Part shown: in pieces, positions 1-7,882 of the stretch | How positions within the stretch are numbered: position 1 is the first letter of the stretch | How the letters are laid out: each line of letters opens with the position of its first letter | Origin: Alistipes sp. | GTDB lineage: Bacteria > Bacteroidota > Bacteroidia > Bacteroidales > Rikenellaceae | Length of the DNA: 39,166 nucleotides | Direction of reading: 5' to 3' | Assembly (NCBI GenBank): GCA_017938765.1 | Contig: JAGBAX010000001.1 | Coordinates: 1 to 39,166, forward strand | Notes under the pieces: model-generated | The model's input: only the letters and a program-made list of their open reading frames with translations | Told to the model about the DNA's origin: nothing | Databases searched by the model: none | Made by a program: the position numbers and the translations under genes

Positions 1-50
1 AAACGGCAGATTTCACTCCCTCCAAAATAATAGATTGATAAGAGTGTGCT

Positions 51-81
51 TTTGCCGTTCTTGGAAATTGTCGTACCTTTG
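51..81 (+). promoter_or_regulatory. Bacteroidota-type promoter without a clear gene
   Basis: TTTG at 51-54, a 19-base spacer and TACCTTTG at 74-81 match the Bacteroidota sigma-70 pattern. The only start codons just downstream (near 97) open an 8-codon frame, so the promoter now drives no recognisable gene. It may belong to the gene whose remnant lies at 298-666. I see nothing else in 1-297. Confidence 0.5.
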
Positions 82-297
82 TGCCGAAAACGTGGAATGA
101 TGGAAACATCAAACTGCAAATAGCACTGAAAAGAGAAGAAACACCCTTTATTGACACGCTTCGAGCGTTAAGAAACAATAAAAATGTTAAATCTTCACCT
201 TTTAGAATGCACCCTTAAAGGTTATGACCATATTTCTGACTTATTACTCGCAAAATATTGAGTAATAACTGGTTGCAAATACTAGATATGCAACTCG

Positions 298-666
298 TTG
301 AAATCTATAATAATTCCAGACAGTATTACTTTGATTCCAACTGGTGCCTTTATGGGTTGCGAGTCTTTGATAAGTGTAACAATATCTAATAATGTTACAT
401 CAATCTACCCTATGGCTTTTGGTAATTGCACATCTTTAAAAGACGTGTATTGCATGACATTAACCCCGCCAGCTATCATGTATAGGGATGATGCTGCTAT
501 TGCAAATGATAACGGAGGCTTGCCATTTCCTCTTAATACTGAAATGAAGATATATGTACCAAGTAGTTCTTATAATATATATACCAGCTACTCTAATTAT
601 GTAAATGGTATAGAGCCTGATAATTGGTTTTTGTTAGAATCACATATTGAGCCTTATGATTTCTAA
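298..666 (+). pseudogene. BspA-like leucine-rich-repeat surface protein remnant
   Basis: The 122-codon frame contains two LRR_5/BspA-type repeat signatures (SIIIPDSITLIPTGAFMGCE, then SLISVTISNNVTSIYPMAF and a CTSLKDVYC segment), followed by a typical BspA-family tail that ends in a construct like IYVPSSSYNIY. Whole proteins of this type are several hundred residues long, secreted and surface anchored. Here there is no signal peptide. An in-frame stop lies at 283-285, and the only in-frame initiator near the left edge is a TTG at 298. I therefore read it as the C-terminal remnant of a decayed gene or a silent cassette rather than a working protein. The piece is more AT-rich than the neighbouring operons. 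Confidence 0.6.
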
Positions 667-773
667 GCCATTAAAAGCGTTGGCAATTTATTTAAGATTG
701 TACCGTAAATAAATAGTTGCATATTAATATAGTGAATGTGGAATAAAGAATCTATTTAACACTAACTAACCAA

Positions 774-816
774 GGTGGCGTATGTAGTGAATCTTGTAGT
801 TCGCTCATACGCCACC
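774..816. repeat. 11-base perfect inverted repeat with 21-base loop
   Basis: GGTGGCGTATG at 774-784 is the exact reverse complement of CATACGCCACC at 806-816. The sequence after the right arm (ATTGTTTATT) is only moderately T-rich, so it could be a weak terminator for the LRR remnant transcript or a protein-binding or insertion scar. Confidence 0.6.
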
Positions 817-984
817 ATTGTTTATTCACAATGCATCTTTTGAAACTGCTTGATTTCAGTGCTTTACCATCGAAAGTTTTATTTACTCTTGCACTCGTAG
901 CTTTTTGACTTAATTACGACCTCCATGTAGTCTTCTATGTAGGATTTCGCAATTTTCGTAAAAACTAACTCTGAAAATCAATCA

Positions 985-1022
985 GTTAAAAATTAAAAGC
1001 CATCCACTTACGGATGGCTTTA
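985..1022 (-). terminator. Intrinsic terminator of the phosphate transporter gene
   Basis: AAGCCATCC (997-1005) and GGATGGCTT (1012-1020) form a 9-bp stem with a 6-base loop. Read on the minus strand the stem is followed by a T-rich run (TTTTAATTTTT). It lies about 20 bases past the stop codon of the leftward gene. Confidence 0.85.
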
Positions 1023-1040
1023 TTGTTATAAATCAAGCTT

Positions 1041-3290
1041 TTACATACGCACTGTTGGACGGCGCATAAGCTGACCCTCCTGCTCCATATAGTAGCGCTG
1101 TGACTTGAGCAGGTTACGAGACTGAAGCACCATAGTCTTTGTCTCGGCAAGGATGCTCAAGTAGAGCATTCCAGACTTAGAGTTAGACTTACCCTCATTG
1201 ATACGCACAAGCTCTGTTTTTGTAAGCTCGGCAATGCGAGTGAAGAGCTGGTCGCGCATATCCAAAACGTGGTCAATGTCGCTATAGTCGCCACTCTTGA
1301 GCATAAAGAGGATGCGCTTGTAGATAACATCTACATCGGTATTCACGCCGATAAGGTCCTCTGTCTGTGTGCGAGTAAGACCCTCGTGGTTGTTATCAAT
1401 ATGCTCAAACGCTGGACGGGTAATGTGAACAAGTGACTTTGTCATCTCATTGAGGTAGTCCACAACCTGAACATAGTAGAGCGAGAGATTCAAATCGCTG
1501 TCGTAAGTACGGCGGAGCGTTGAGGCAATAGAGTACTTGAGGTTATGCACTCTGTCGTACATACCATTTGCCTCAGCAGTAAGCTCCTTGAGCGCACGGC
1601 GATTCTCCTTCATCAGGGCAATCAGTGTACGGTTATAGATGCGTGTAGAGTCGCTAATAGTACTATCAACAAGCGACATAACGGTCTCCGAAACAGAGTC
1701 TGAAGCAGAGAGTTTAACGGTCTGCAGTTTGTTTGTATCCTCCTTCTTCTTTGAGCTCTTGAAGTTGCTGTGGATAAGCATATAGATGCAGAGCACTGTC
1801 AGAAGGCCAAATGCAATCCAACCACCCCACATAAGCAGTGCGCCAACAATAAGGGCGATAATAAAACCACCGATAGCCGTAACAAACCAACCCATGATTA
1901 CTGTCATAACGCCAGTGATGCGGTATACGGCACTCTCACGACCCCACGCTCTGTCGGCAAGTGACGAACCCATAGCCACCATAAAGCATACATAGGTTGT
2001 TGAGAGTGGCAACTTGAGCGATGTTGCAAGGGCTATAAGCAGTGAAGCTGTTGTAAGGTTTACCGTTGCACGAATCATATCGTACGGAGCGCCACTATGC
2101 TCAATATCTGCCCACTCAAAGCGACGCTCAATAAAATCCTTAGAGCGCTGTGGCATTATGCGGTCAAAGAAGTGAACAACATTGATTGTTCCGCGCACAA
2201 GAGTTCGTGAGAAGAGCGATGAAGAGTGCTGTGGCTGAACATCATCGCCTGCCGCAGAGAGCGAAAGCTCGGTCTCCGACACGTGCATAGACTTGCTTGA
2301 TGTCCACAGTGTTACAACCATTACAAGTCCCGCAGCAAGGATATAGAGCACATTTGCAGTCTCTGGCTGTGACAGTGAGGTCATCATAAGTCCCTCGTTC
2401 ATACCTGTAGCGGTCTTAGCCTCTGCAAAGGCATCAAAACCTGCGATAGGCACACCGATAAAGTTCACAAGGTCGTTACCCGCAAAAGCAAGGGCAAGGG
2501 CAAAGGTACCAGCAAGGATATTCACACGCAGGATATTAACCTTAAACAGTTGCAAGAAGAAGAGGATAAGCGAGCAGACAGCCCAGCAGATAAGCAGTGC
2601 CAGAAGCAGATTGTCGTTTATCCAACCGATAAATGCGCTATCCTTGAGAACATTCTTAAGACCCTTGAACAGTGCAAAGTAGACAATAGAAGTGAGCGAA
2701 GCACCGCACCAAATTGCACCCACGCGGTTAAGCATCTTTACATAGCGGAACGAGAAGATAATTCGTGAGATGTACATCACAATCGTTCCGCAAATAAAGG
2801 CCAGCACCACCGAGAGCAGAATTGCCGAGACAATACCCATCGCGCGCGAGGTGTTGATATACTCTCCCAGCATAGCAAAAGTGACATTAGGCTCTGTAGA
2901 TATCTTGTAGAGCGATACTGCCACAGCCGAGCCTAACAGACAGAAAATCAGCGATACGGTCGTAGATGTCGGCAGACCCAGACTATTGTAGAGGTCAAGC
3001 AGCACCACGTTGGCAATCATCACACCCACATAGAGCAACATCACCTCCTTAAAAGTGAAAAGCGAAGGGTTGAACATACCGCTACGCGCCACCTCCATCA
3101 TACCACTTGATGTCATCGCACCGATAATAATACCGACTGACGCCACAATAAGAATTGTGCGCATCTTAGCGGCCTTAGAACCAATCGCAGAGTTTAGAAA
3201 GTTTACCGCATCGTTAGTTACTCCCACATAGAGTCCCGATACAGCGAGTATGGCCAGAACAGCCACAACAACAATGTAGATTTCTATCAT
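1041..3290 (-). CDS. PiT-family inorganic phosphate transporter with PhoU-like C-terminal domain
   Basis: A 749-residue inner-membrane protein. The paired PiT signatures are visible: GVTNDAVNFLNSAIG at about residues 23-37 and, in the second half of the membrane region, AFAGNDLVNFIG. Many hydrophobic segments fill residues 1-510. From about residue 520 a soluble helical region (DSVSETVMSLVDSTISDS onward) resembles the PhoU/DUF47 accessory domain. The family moves phosphate with H+ or Na+. The usual bacterial PitA is about 500 residues, so the extra length is the fused regulatory-looking domain, a layout common in Bacteroidota. The ATG at 3288-3290 gives a clean N-terminal membrane helix. It stands alone, divergent from the B12 riboswitch operon. 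The gene symbol is left blank because several pit paralogues share this form. Confidence 0.9.
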   Translation of the reverse strand: MIEIYIVVVAVLAILAVSGLYVGVTNDAVNFLNSAIGSKAAKMRTILIVASVGIIIGAMTSSGMMEVARSGMFNPSLFTFKEVMLLYVGVMIANVVLLDLYNSLGLPTSTTVSLIFCLLGSAVAVSLYKISTEPNVTFAMLGEYINTSRAMGIVSAILLSVVLAFICGTIVMYISRIIFSFRYVKMLNRVGAIWCGASLTSIVYFALFKGLKNVLKDSAFIGWINDNLLLALLICWAVCSLILFFLQLFKVNILRVNILAGTFALALAFAGNDLVNFIGVPIAGFDAFAEAKTATGMNEGLMMTSLSQPETANVLYILAAGLVMVVTLWTSSKSMHVSETELSLSAAGDDVQPQHSSSLFSRTLVRGTINVVHFFDRIMPQRSKDFIERRFEWADIEHSGAPYDMIRATVNLTTASLLIALATSLKLPLSTTYVCFMVAMGSSLADRAWGRESAVYRITGVMTVIMGWFVTAIGGFIIALIVGALLMWGGWIAFGLLTVLCIYMLIHSNFKSSKKKEDTNKLQTVKLSASDSVSETVMSLVDSTISDSTRIYNRTLIALMKENRRALKELTAEANGMYDRVHNLKYSIASTLRRTYDSDLNLSLYYVQVVDYLNEMTKSLVHITRPAFEHIDNNHEGLTRTQTEDLIGVNTDVDVIYKRILFMLKSGDYSDIDHVLDMRDQLFTRIAELTKTELVRINEGKSNSKSGMLYLSILAETKTMVLQSRNLLKSQRYYMEQEGQLMRRPTVRM

Positions 3291-3320
3291 AATATTTTTC
3301 GTTTGTTCAAAACAACTCTA

Positions 3321-3328
3321 CAAAGATA
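3321..3328 (-). promoter_or_regulatory. -7 element of the phosphate transporter promoter
   Basis: The minus strand reads TATCTTTG here, a perfect TAnnTTTG, about 30 bases upstream of the ATG. No good TTG box is seen at the usual 19-20-base spacing. Confidence 0.55.
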
Positions 3329-3443
3329 ATCTATTCTCCTTAAACTCCACCACTACCCCTCCAAAATTAACATTAAATTAACATAGGCATACCAATTTTG
3401 AAAAAAAACATTCCCACACGGAACAACATAAACAAAAAATTAC

Positions 3444-3451
3444 TATCTTTG
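3444..3451 (+). promoter_or_regulatory. -7 element of the B12 operon promoter
   Basis: TATCTTTG matches TAnnTTTG exactly and sits just before the first paired strand of the riboswitch, so the transcript would begin at about the riboswitch 5' end. Confidence 0.65.
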
Positions 3452-3454
3452 TGG

Positions 3455-3632
3455 TGTAGAAGGTGTCTTGGAGCCGTAAGGCGAGAAGATGAAAAGGAAA
3501 TTCGGTGAGAATCCGAAACAGTACCTGCTGCTGTAAGTTCCTGCCTATTAGGGCATTAACCATTTTGCAAAAAGCCATTAGGAAACTGAGAAGGCGCAAG
3601 ATGTGGAACAAGTCAGAAGACCTGCCTCTACA
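3455..3632 (+). ncRNA. Cobalamin (B12) riboswitch
   Basis: The sequence shows the family landmarks in order. There is a closing stem between TGTAGAAGG (3455-3463) and CCTCTACA (3625-3632). The conserved core at 3496-3536 contains GGTGAGAATCC followed by ACCTGCTGCTGTAA. The B12 box AGTCAGAAGACCTGCC is at 3611-3626. These match the AdoCbl/cobalamin aptamer consensus. The RNA precedes four genes that look like an outer-membrane B12 uptake system, which is the expected regulon. An intrinsic terminator at 3724-3758 lies between the aptamer and the first start codon, suggesting transcriptional attenuation when cobalamin is bound. Confidence 0.95.
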
Positions 3633-3723
3633 ATTGATGAATTTTGAACCTTGCAGGATAACGGGGTTGGCATCAAGGCTTTCAATGAGGTTAGCGCGCA
3701 AACTGTATAGAGAGTTTTGATTT

Positions 3724-3758
3724 AATACCGTAATCCAAGGGGTTACGGTATTTTTTTA
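3724..3758 (+). terminator. Terminator in the B12 riboswitch leader (likely expression platform)
   Basis: ATACCGTAA (3725-3733) pairs with TTACGGTAT (3743-3751), followed by a run of T residues to 3757. It sits between the aptamer and the first gene, so it should stop transcription under one ligand state. I cannot show which upstream segment forms an antiterminator. Confidence 0.8.
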
Positions 3759-3781
3759 TAAACTTCTAACAGGTTATTAGA

Positions 3782-5086
3782 ATGAAAAAATTTTTCTTTG
3801 TAGCACTCCTACCTATATTATTATTAGTGGGATGCAGTTATGACGACTCTCAACTTTGGGAGACAATGGATGAGGTAAAGCAGCAAACCGAGCAGAACAA
3901 GCAGGATATCGCGGCGCTCTCTGCTCTAATGGAGGCTCTGAACAAGGGCAAGGTTATCATCTCTACCGAGCAGACTGCCGAGGGCGTAGTCCTAACATTT
4001 AGCGACGGCAGCACCGTTACAATCAAGAATGGTGCTAACGGCAAGGATGGTAAGGACGGTGCAAATGGCAAGGATGGTGCTGACGGCAAGGACGGTAAAG
4101 ATGGTGTTGATGGTAAAGACGGAAAAGATGGCGTGGATGGTAAAGACGGCATCAACGGTAAAGACGGTAAAGACGGAGCCGATGGTGCGGACGGCGCTGA
4201 CGGAGATTCGTTCTTTGTATCGGTTGTGGAGGATGAGACAACAGTCACTATTACCCTTGCAGATGGTCGCGTGATTGTACTACAGAAGGCTGTTGAGGGC
4301 GAGGATGAGACTCCGACATACGACATTCGCACACTCACTTTTGAGGACAGCGATGCGCGCTTTACAAGTTATGCTCTGGACTACTACGGTCCAGCGATTG
4401 AGACTTGGAGCAACCTTATAGACCCGTTGCAGTATGGTGGCGATCTGCTCTACAATATGGCAGGCGGAACATACTTCTGGTATGACGAGGGAAATACAGA
4501 GCTTGTGCATAGCTTTACTGTTCCATACTGGACTGGTGGTCAGGCGATTTCAAACTATGTGATTAACGACTACACCACTCTGCCAGAGGGTTACTATGGT
4601 TGGTATGAGTTGCAGCTTGCAACGCCAATTGGCGGAAATAATGGCTCGGCGAACTTCTGCGTACACAATGGTTATGTAGACAGCTTCAACTCAGGTATTT
4701 ACGACGCCCAGATGCAAGGATTTGCCTTTGCAGATGGCGTAGAGAGGGTTGTGGACCACATGTATGTGACAAACACCTGCTATGTGCTTAACTCGCTTAC
4801 AGTAGGCGACGGCTTTGCACCACCAGCAACAGACGCTTCACTATTTAAGGTTGTGGCATACGGATACAACAGCGCAGATGAACAGGTAGGCTCAACAGAG
4901 TTTGTTCTCTGCGAGGGAACCGCTCCAGTTGTTGAGTGGGTTAAGTGGGACCTCTCGTCACTGGGCAAGGTGGCAAAGGTAGTATTTAACTTTGCGCCGA
5001 GCGACGACCTTGTGGGTAGCTACGGAATGAACACACCTGCATACTTCGCATATGACGATGTAGCAGTTAGATTTGATAAAGAATAA
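3782..5086 (+). CDS. Surface lipoprotein with collagen-like repeat and DUF4465-like domain (B12 locus)
   Basis: A 434-residue lipoprotein. The signal peptide ends at lipobox LLVGC with Cys18, followed by SYDDS, an acidic run like the Bacteroidota surface-export signal. Residues about 25-55 form a short heptad-like helix (DUF4988-like). Residues 84-140 are 19 uninterrupted Gly-X-Y triplets, mostly GKD, GAD and GVD. From about residue 180 a beta-rich domain starting LTFEDSDARF resembles DUF4465. From memory, DUF4465-type lipoproteins accompany BtuG/BtuB in Bacteroides B12 loci, and the B12-binding BtuH proteins are of this type, so a cobalamin-capture role is likely but unproven. It is the first gene after the riboswitch. 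Its stop overlaps the next start by one base (TAATG). Confidence 0.8.
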   Translation: MKKFFFVALLPILLLVGCSYDDSQLWETMDEVKQQTEQNKQDIAALSALMEALNKGKVIISTEQTAEGVVLTFSDGSTVTIKNGANGKDGKDGANGKDGADGKDGKDGVDGKDGKDGVDGKDGINGKDGKDGADGADGADGDSFFVSVVEDETTVTITLADGRVIVLQKAVEGEDETPTYDIRTLTFEDSDARFTSYALDYYGPAIETWSNLIDPLQYGGDLLYNMAGGTYFWYDEGNTELVHSFTVPYWTGGQAISNYVINDYTTLPEGYYGWYELQLATPIGGNNGSANFCVHNGYVDSFNSGIYDAQMQGFAFADGVERVVDHMYVTNTCYVLNSLTVGDGFAPPATDASLFKVVAYGYNSADEQVGSTEFVLCEGTAPVVEWVKWDLSSLGKVAKVVFNFAPSDDLVGSYGMNTPAYFAYDDVAVRFDKE

Positions 5087-6801
5087 TGGTTAAACGAATT
5101 TTTGCTTTGCTCTCTATGGCACTTATCGCGCTATCCTGTAACAAGGATGGCGTGATAGTAGCCGAGGGTGGTGTGCCAGAGATTACTCTTGACAGCACTA
5201 CGGGCGTATATACAGTAAAGGTGGGCGAGAGTCTTACTATTGCCCCGACATACAAAAATGTAGACAGCAATACAGCCTACAGCTGGAGCATAGATGGCGT
5301 AGTAGTCTCTACAGCAAGCAGTTACACCTTTACACCACAGCAATCTGGCGAGGTCTTTATTACCCTTGAGGTAGCGAATGTCTATGGCGTGGCTACAGAG
5401 GAGTTTCGTGTAGATGTCACCCAGTTGCAGATTCCGACAGTGACCATTGCCGCCTCGGAGCAGATGAGCCTTGCTGTAGGCTCTACTTACCACCTCCGCG
5501 CATCGGTTAAGCAGACAGACCTACCGACAACAGTTGTCTGGAGGCTTAACGACAAGGAGGTGAGCGAGAGCTTTGGATATATTTTTCAGGCAGAGCAGGT
5601 GGGAGTGTACACAGTTACAGCAACTGCGACGAACAGCGATGGCGAGCATAGCGATAGTGTTGAAATTCAGGTGCTTGCAGAGGCAGATATGCCATTTATT
5701 TGGCAGTTTGAGAGCGAGATGTTGCACACTGTAGTAGGGCGTGAGGTTATTATCGCGCCAACAGAGGTCAGCAAGGGCGTTGATGTGACATACTATTGGA
5801 GTTCAAGCAATCAGCCAGAGGATGCTTCGCGCCAAAGTTACTACGCCTACACTCCGCAGAGCGAGGGGCGACATACTATTACCGCTACAGCATCCATTCT
5901 GCGTGGCAACGAGCCGATGGTTATAAGCAAGATGTTCACCCTTGATGTATATGCCGAGGGCAAGTTCTACCGCGAGGCTACAGCGACAAGCGCCGCAGAG
6001 TGTAACCGCGTCTACGACTACACCCCTGCGCCAGGGCAGTTTATTGGCGACAAGTACACCGCAACCACACCTACAGAGGCCTCAACGGTGGCTCTACAGC
6101 GTATGCAGAAGAGTCAGTACGTAAGTCTTGGAGGCTTTGGCGGATATATTGTCGTGGGCTTTGACCACAGCATCACTAACGGCGAGGGGTATGACTTTGC
6201 AGTCGGTGGAAACTCATTTAACAGCTCCTCAGAGCCGGGCATTGTCTGGGTTATGCAGGACGAGAATGGAGATGGAGAGCCTAACGACACTTGGTATGAG
6301 CTTGCAGGTAGCGAGACGGGCAAAAGCACAACAATACGCAACTACGCCGTGACATACTATCGTCCAAGTGGAGCGGGTATGAGTGTGCAGTGGGTAGATA
6401 ATATGGGTGGCAGTGGCGAGATTGCCTACCTGCCGACATACCACAAGCAGGATTACTACTACCCAGAGTGGATTACTGCCGATAGTTACACCCTTCGCGG
6501 AACACGCCTTGAGGCGCGCAACTACGACAAGTATGGCAACGGCACGATGTGGATACAGCCACCATACGACTGGGGCTATGCAGACAACTACTCATCTGTA
6601 GACCGCCTTGCAGATGGCGAGGGGTCGGAGAGTACGGCAATGCCAAATGGCTTTGACATCTCAAATGCCATAGACCACAGCGGGAACAAGATTGAGCTCG
6701 GCTTTGTGGACTTTGTAAAGGTGCAGACTGCCTGCAACACAAGCAGTGGCTGGCTTGGCGAAAATTCAACCGAGGTATTCGGCATTTACGATATCAAATA
6801 G
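5086..6801 (+). CDS. PKD/Ig-like cell-surface lipoprotein of the B12 operon
   Basis: A 571-residue lipoprotein. MVKRIFALLSMALIALSC is a signal peptide with Cys18 as the lipidation site. Residues about 30-290 hold three beta-sandwich repeats of PKD/bacterial-Ig character, with recurrent motifs such as SYTFTPQQSGEVFITLEV, GYIFQAEQVGVYTVTATA and YAYTPQSEGRHTITATA. The C-terminal half (from about residue 300) has a conserved surface-protein domain with VVGFDHSI, DFAVGGNSF and DENGDGEPNDTWYELAGSE. The acidic DENGDGEPND stretch may bind calcium. Proteins of this build occur beside BtuG in Bacteroidota B12 loci. Co-transcription under the riboswitch suggests a structural or ligand-handling part of the surface complex. 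I cannot assign a precise function. Confidence 0.75.
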   Translation: MVKRIFALLSMALIALSCNKDGVIVAEGGVPEITLDSTTGVYTVKVGESLTIAPTYKNVDSNTAYSWSIDGVVVSTASSYTFTPQQSGEVFITLEVANVYGVATEEFRVDVTQLQIPTVTIAASEQMSLAVGSTYHLRASVKQTDLPTTVVWRLNDKEVSESFGYIFQAEQVGVYTVTATATNSDGEHSDSVEIQVLAEADMPFIWQFESEMLHTVVGREVIIAPTEVSKGVDVTYYWSSSNQPEDASRQSYYAYTPQSEGRHTITATASILRGNEPMVISKMFTLDVYAEGKFYREATATSAAECNRVYDYTPAPGQFIGDKYTATTPTEASTVALQRMQKSQYVSLGGFGGYIVVGFDHSITNGEGYDFAVGGNSFNSSSEPGIVWVMQDENGDGEPNDTWYELAGSETGKSTTIRNYAVTYYRPSGAGMSVQWVDNMGGSGEIAYLPTYHKQDYYYPEWITADSYTLRGTRLEARNYDKYGNGTMWIQPPYDWGYADNYSSVDRLADGEGSESTAMPNGFDISNAIDHSGNKIELGFVDFVKVQTACNTSSGWLGENSTEVFGIYDIK

Positions 6802-6808
6802 CAGAACT

Positions 6809-7882
6809 ATGAACAGAGCCCGACTAATAATCTCTATGGTTGTTGCCATAATGCTTAGCGCGTTCCAGAGTGGTTGTATGCGCTGGGAGTATGGAACTAT
6901 GGAGGAGTTTAAGGTGTCTGAGTCGGGTCTGTTCATCTGTAACGAGGGTAACTTCCAGTATGGAAATGCCTCGCTGACATACTACGACCCCGAAACGGGC
7001 GAGACGCAGAACGAGGTCTTCTATCGCGCCAATGCGATGAAACTCGGCGATGTGGCGCAGAGTATGGTCGTGCGTAATGGCATAGGTTGGATTGTGGTCA
7101 ATAACTCCCATGTAGTCTTTGCCATAGACACCGACACTTTTCGCGAGGTGGGGCGCATAACAAACCTCCCTTCGCCACGATATATCCACTTTGTCTCCGA
7201 CACAAAGGCCTATGTAACACAGATTTGGGACAACCGCATCTTTATTGTCAATCCAAAGAGTTTTGAGATTACGGGTCACATCCTCTGTCCAAATATGACT
7301 ATGGAGTCTGGCTCTACGGAGCAGATGGTAGCCTATGGCGACTTTGTCTATGTAAACTGCTGGTCGTATCAGAATCGTATACTTAAGATTGACACCCGCA
7401 CAGATAGTATCGTAGCAGAACTTACGGTCGGCATTCAGCCTACATCCCTTGCCCTTGACTGCAACGGCAAGCTGTGGACCGTAACTGACGGAGGATATGC
7501 TGGCTCGCCTTATGGATACGAAGCGCCAGCACTCTATCGCATTGATGCAGAGACTTTTACAGTGGAGCGCCAGTTTAGCTTTAAGCTCGGCAATGACCCT
7601 TCAGAACTTCAGATAAGCAGTGACGGGCGGACTCTCTACTGGATAAACGACGACATTTGGGCAATGGATGTTACTGCCGAAAGAGTACCTGTGCGACCTG
7701 TTATTGAGTCGCGCGGGACGAAATATTACGGACTTACCGTTAGTCCCACAAATGGCGACATATACATAGCCGACGCTATAGACTATCAGCAGCAGGGGGC
7801 TATCTACCGCTATACGGCAGAGGGGGAGCTTGTTGATGAGTTCTATGTGGGTATTATCCCTGGTGCATTTTGTTGGAAATGA
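6809..7882 (+). CDS. btuG: BtuG-like beta-propeller surface lipoprotein (B12 binding)
   Basis: A 357-residue YncE/DUF5074-type propeller. I place the start at ATG 6809 because it gives a proper lipoprotein signal ending in FQSGC (Cys23). The longer frame from 6746 would add a non-signal extension overlapping the previous gene. Repeated blades are visible, for example SESGLFICNEGNFQYGNASL, MVVRNGIGWIVVNNSHVVFA, YVNCWSYQNRILKIDTRTDS and LALDCNGKLWTVTDGG. BtuG proteins of Bacteroides bind cobalamin very tightly on the cell surface and cap the BtuB transporter. Here the gene lies directly upstream of a BtuB-like receptor with an ATGA overlap and under a cobalamin riboswitch, which supports the same role. 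Function is assigned by family and context. Confidence 0.82.
   Translation: MNRARLIISMVVAIMLSAFQSGCMRWEYGTMEEFKVSESGLFICNEGNFQYGNASLTYYDPETGETQNEVFYRANAMKLGDVAQSMVVRNGIGWIVVNNSHVVFAIDTDTFREVGRITNLPSPRYIHFVSDTKAYVTQIWDNRIFIVNPKSFEITGHILCPNMTMESGSTEQMVAYGDFVYVNCWSYQNRILKIDTRTDSIVAELTVGIQPTSLALDCNGKLWTVTDGGYAGSPYGYEAPALYRIDAETFTVERQFSFKLGNDPSELQISSDGRTLYWINDDIWAMDVTAERVPVRPVIESRGTKYYGLTVSPTNGDIYIADAIDYQQQGAIYRYTAEGELVDEFYVGIIPGAFCWK

Larger units (their letters stand above)
667..1040. other. Intergenic stretch between LRR remnant and pit
   Basis: No credible reading frame is visible in these 374 bases. The two structures present are the inverted repeat at 774-816 and the terminator of the phosphate transporter at 985-1022. 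Confidence 0.6.

Noticed and set aside
3850-4338. Minus-strand frame with many Ser-Pro-Leu repeats
   Set aside because: It is the mirror of the collagen-like Gly-X-Y tract on the plus strand; the repeats are a translation artefact.
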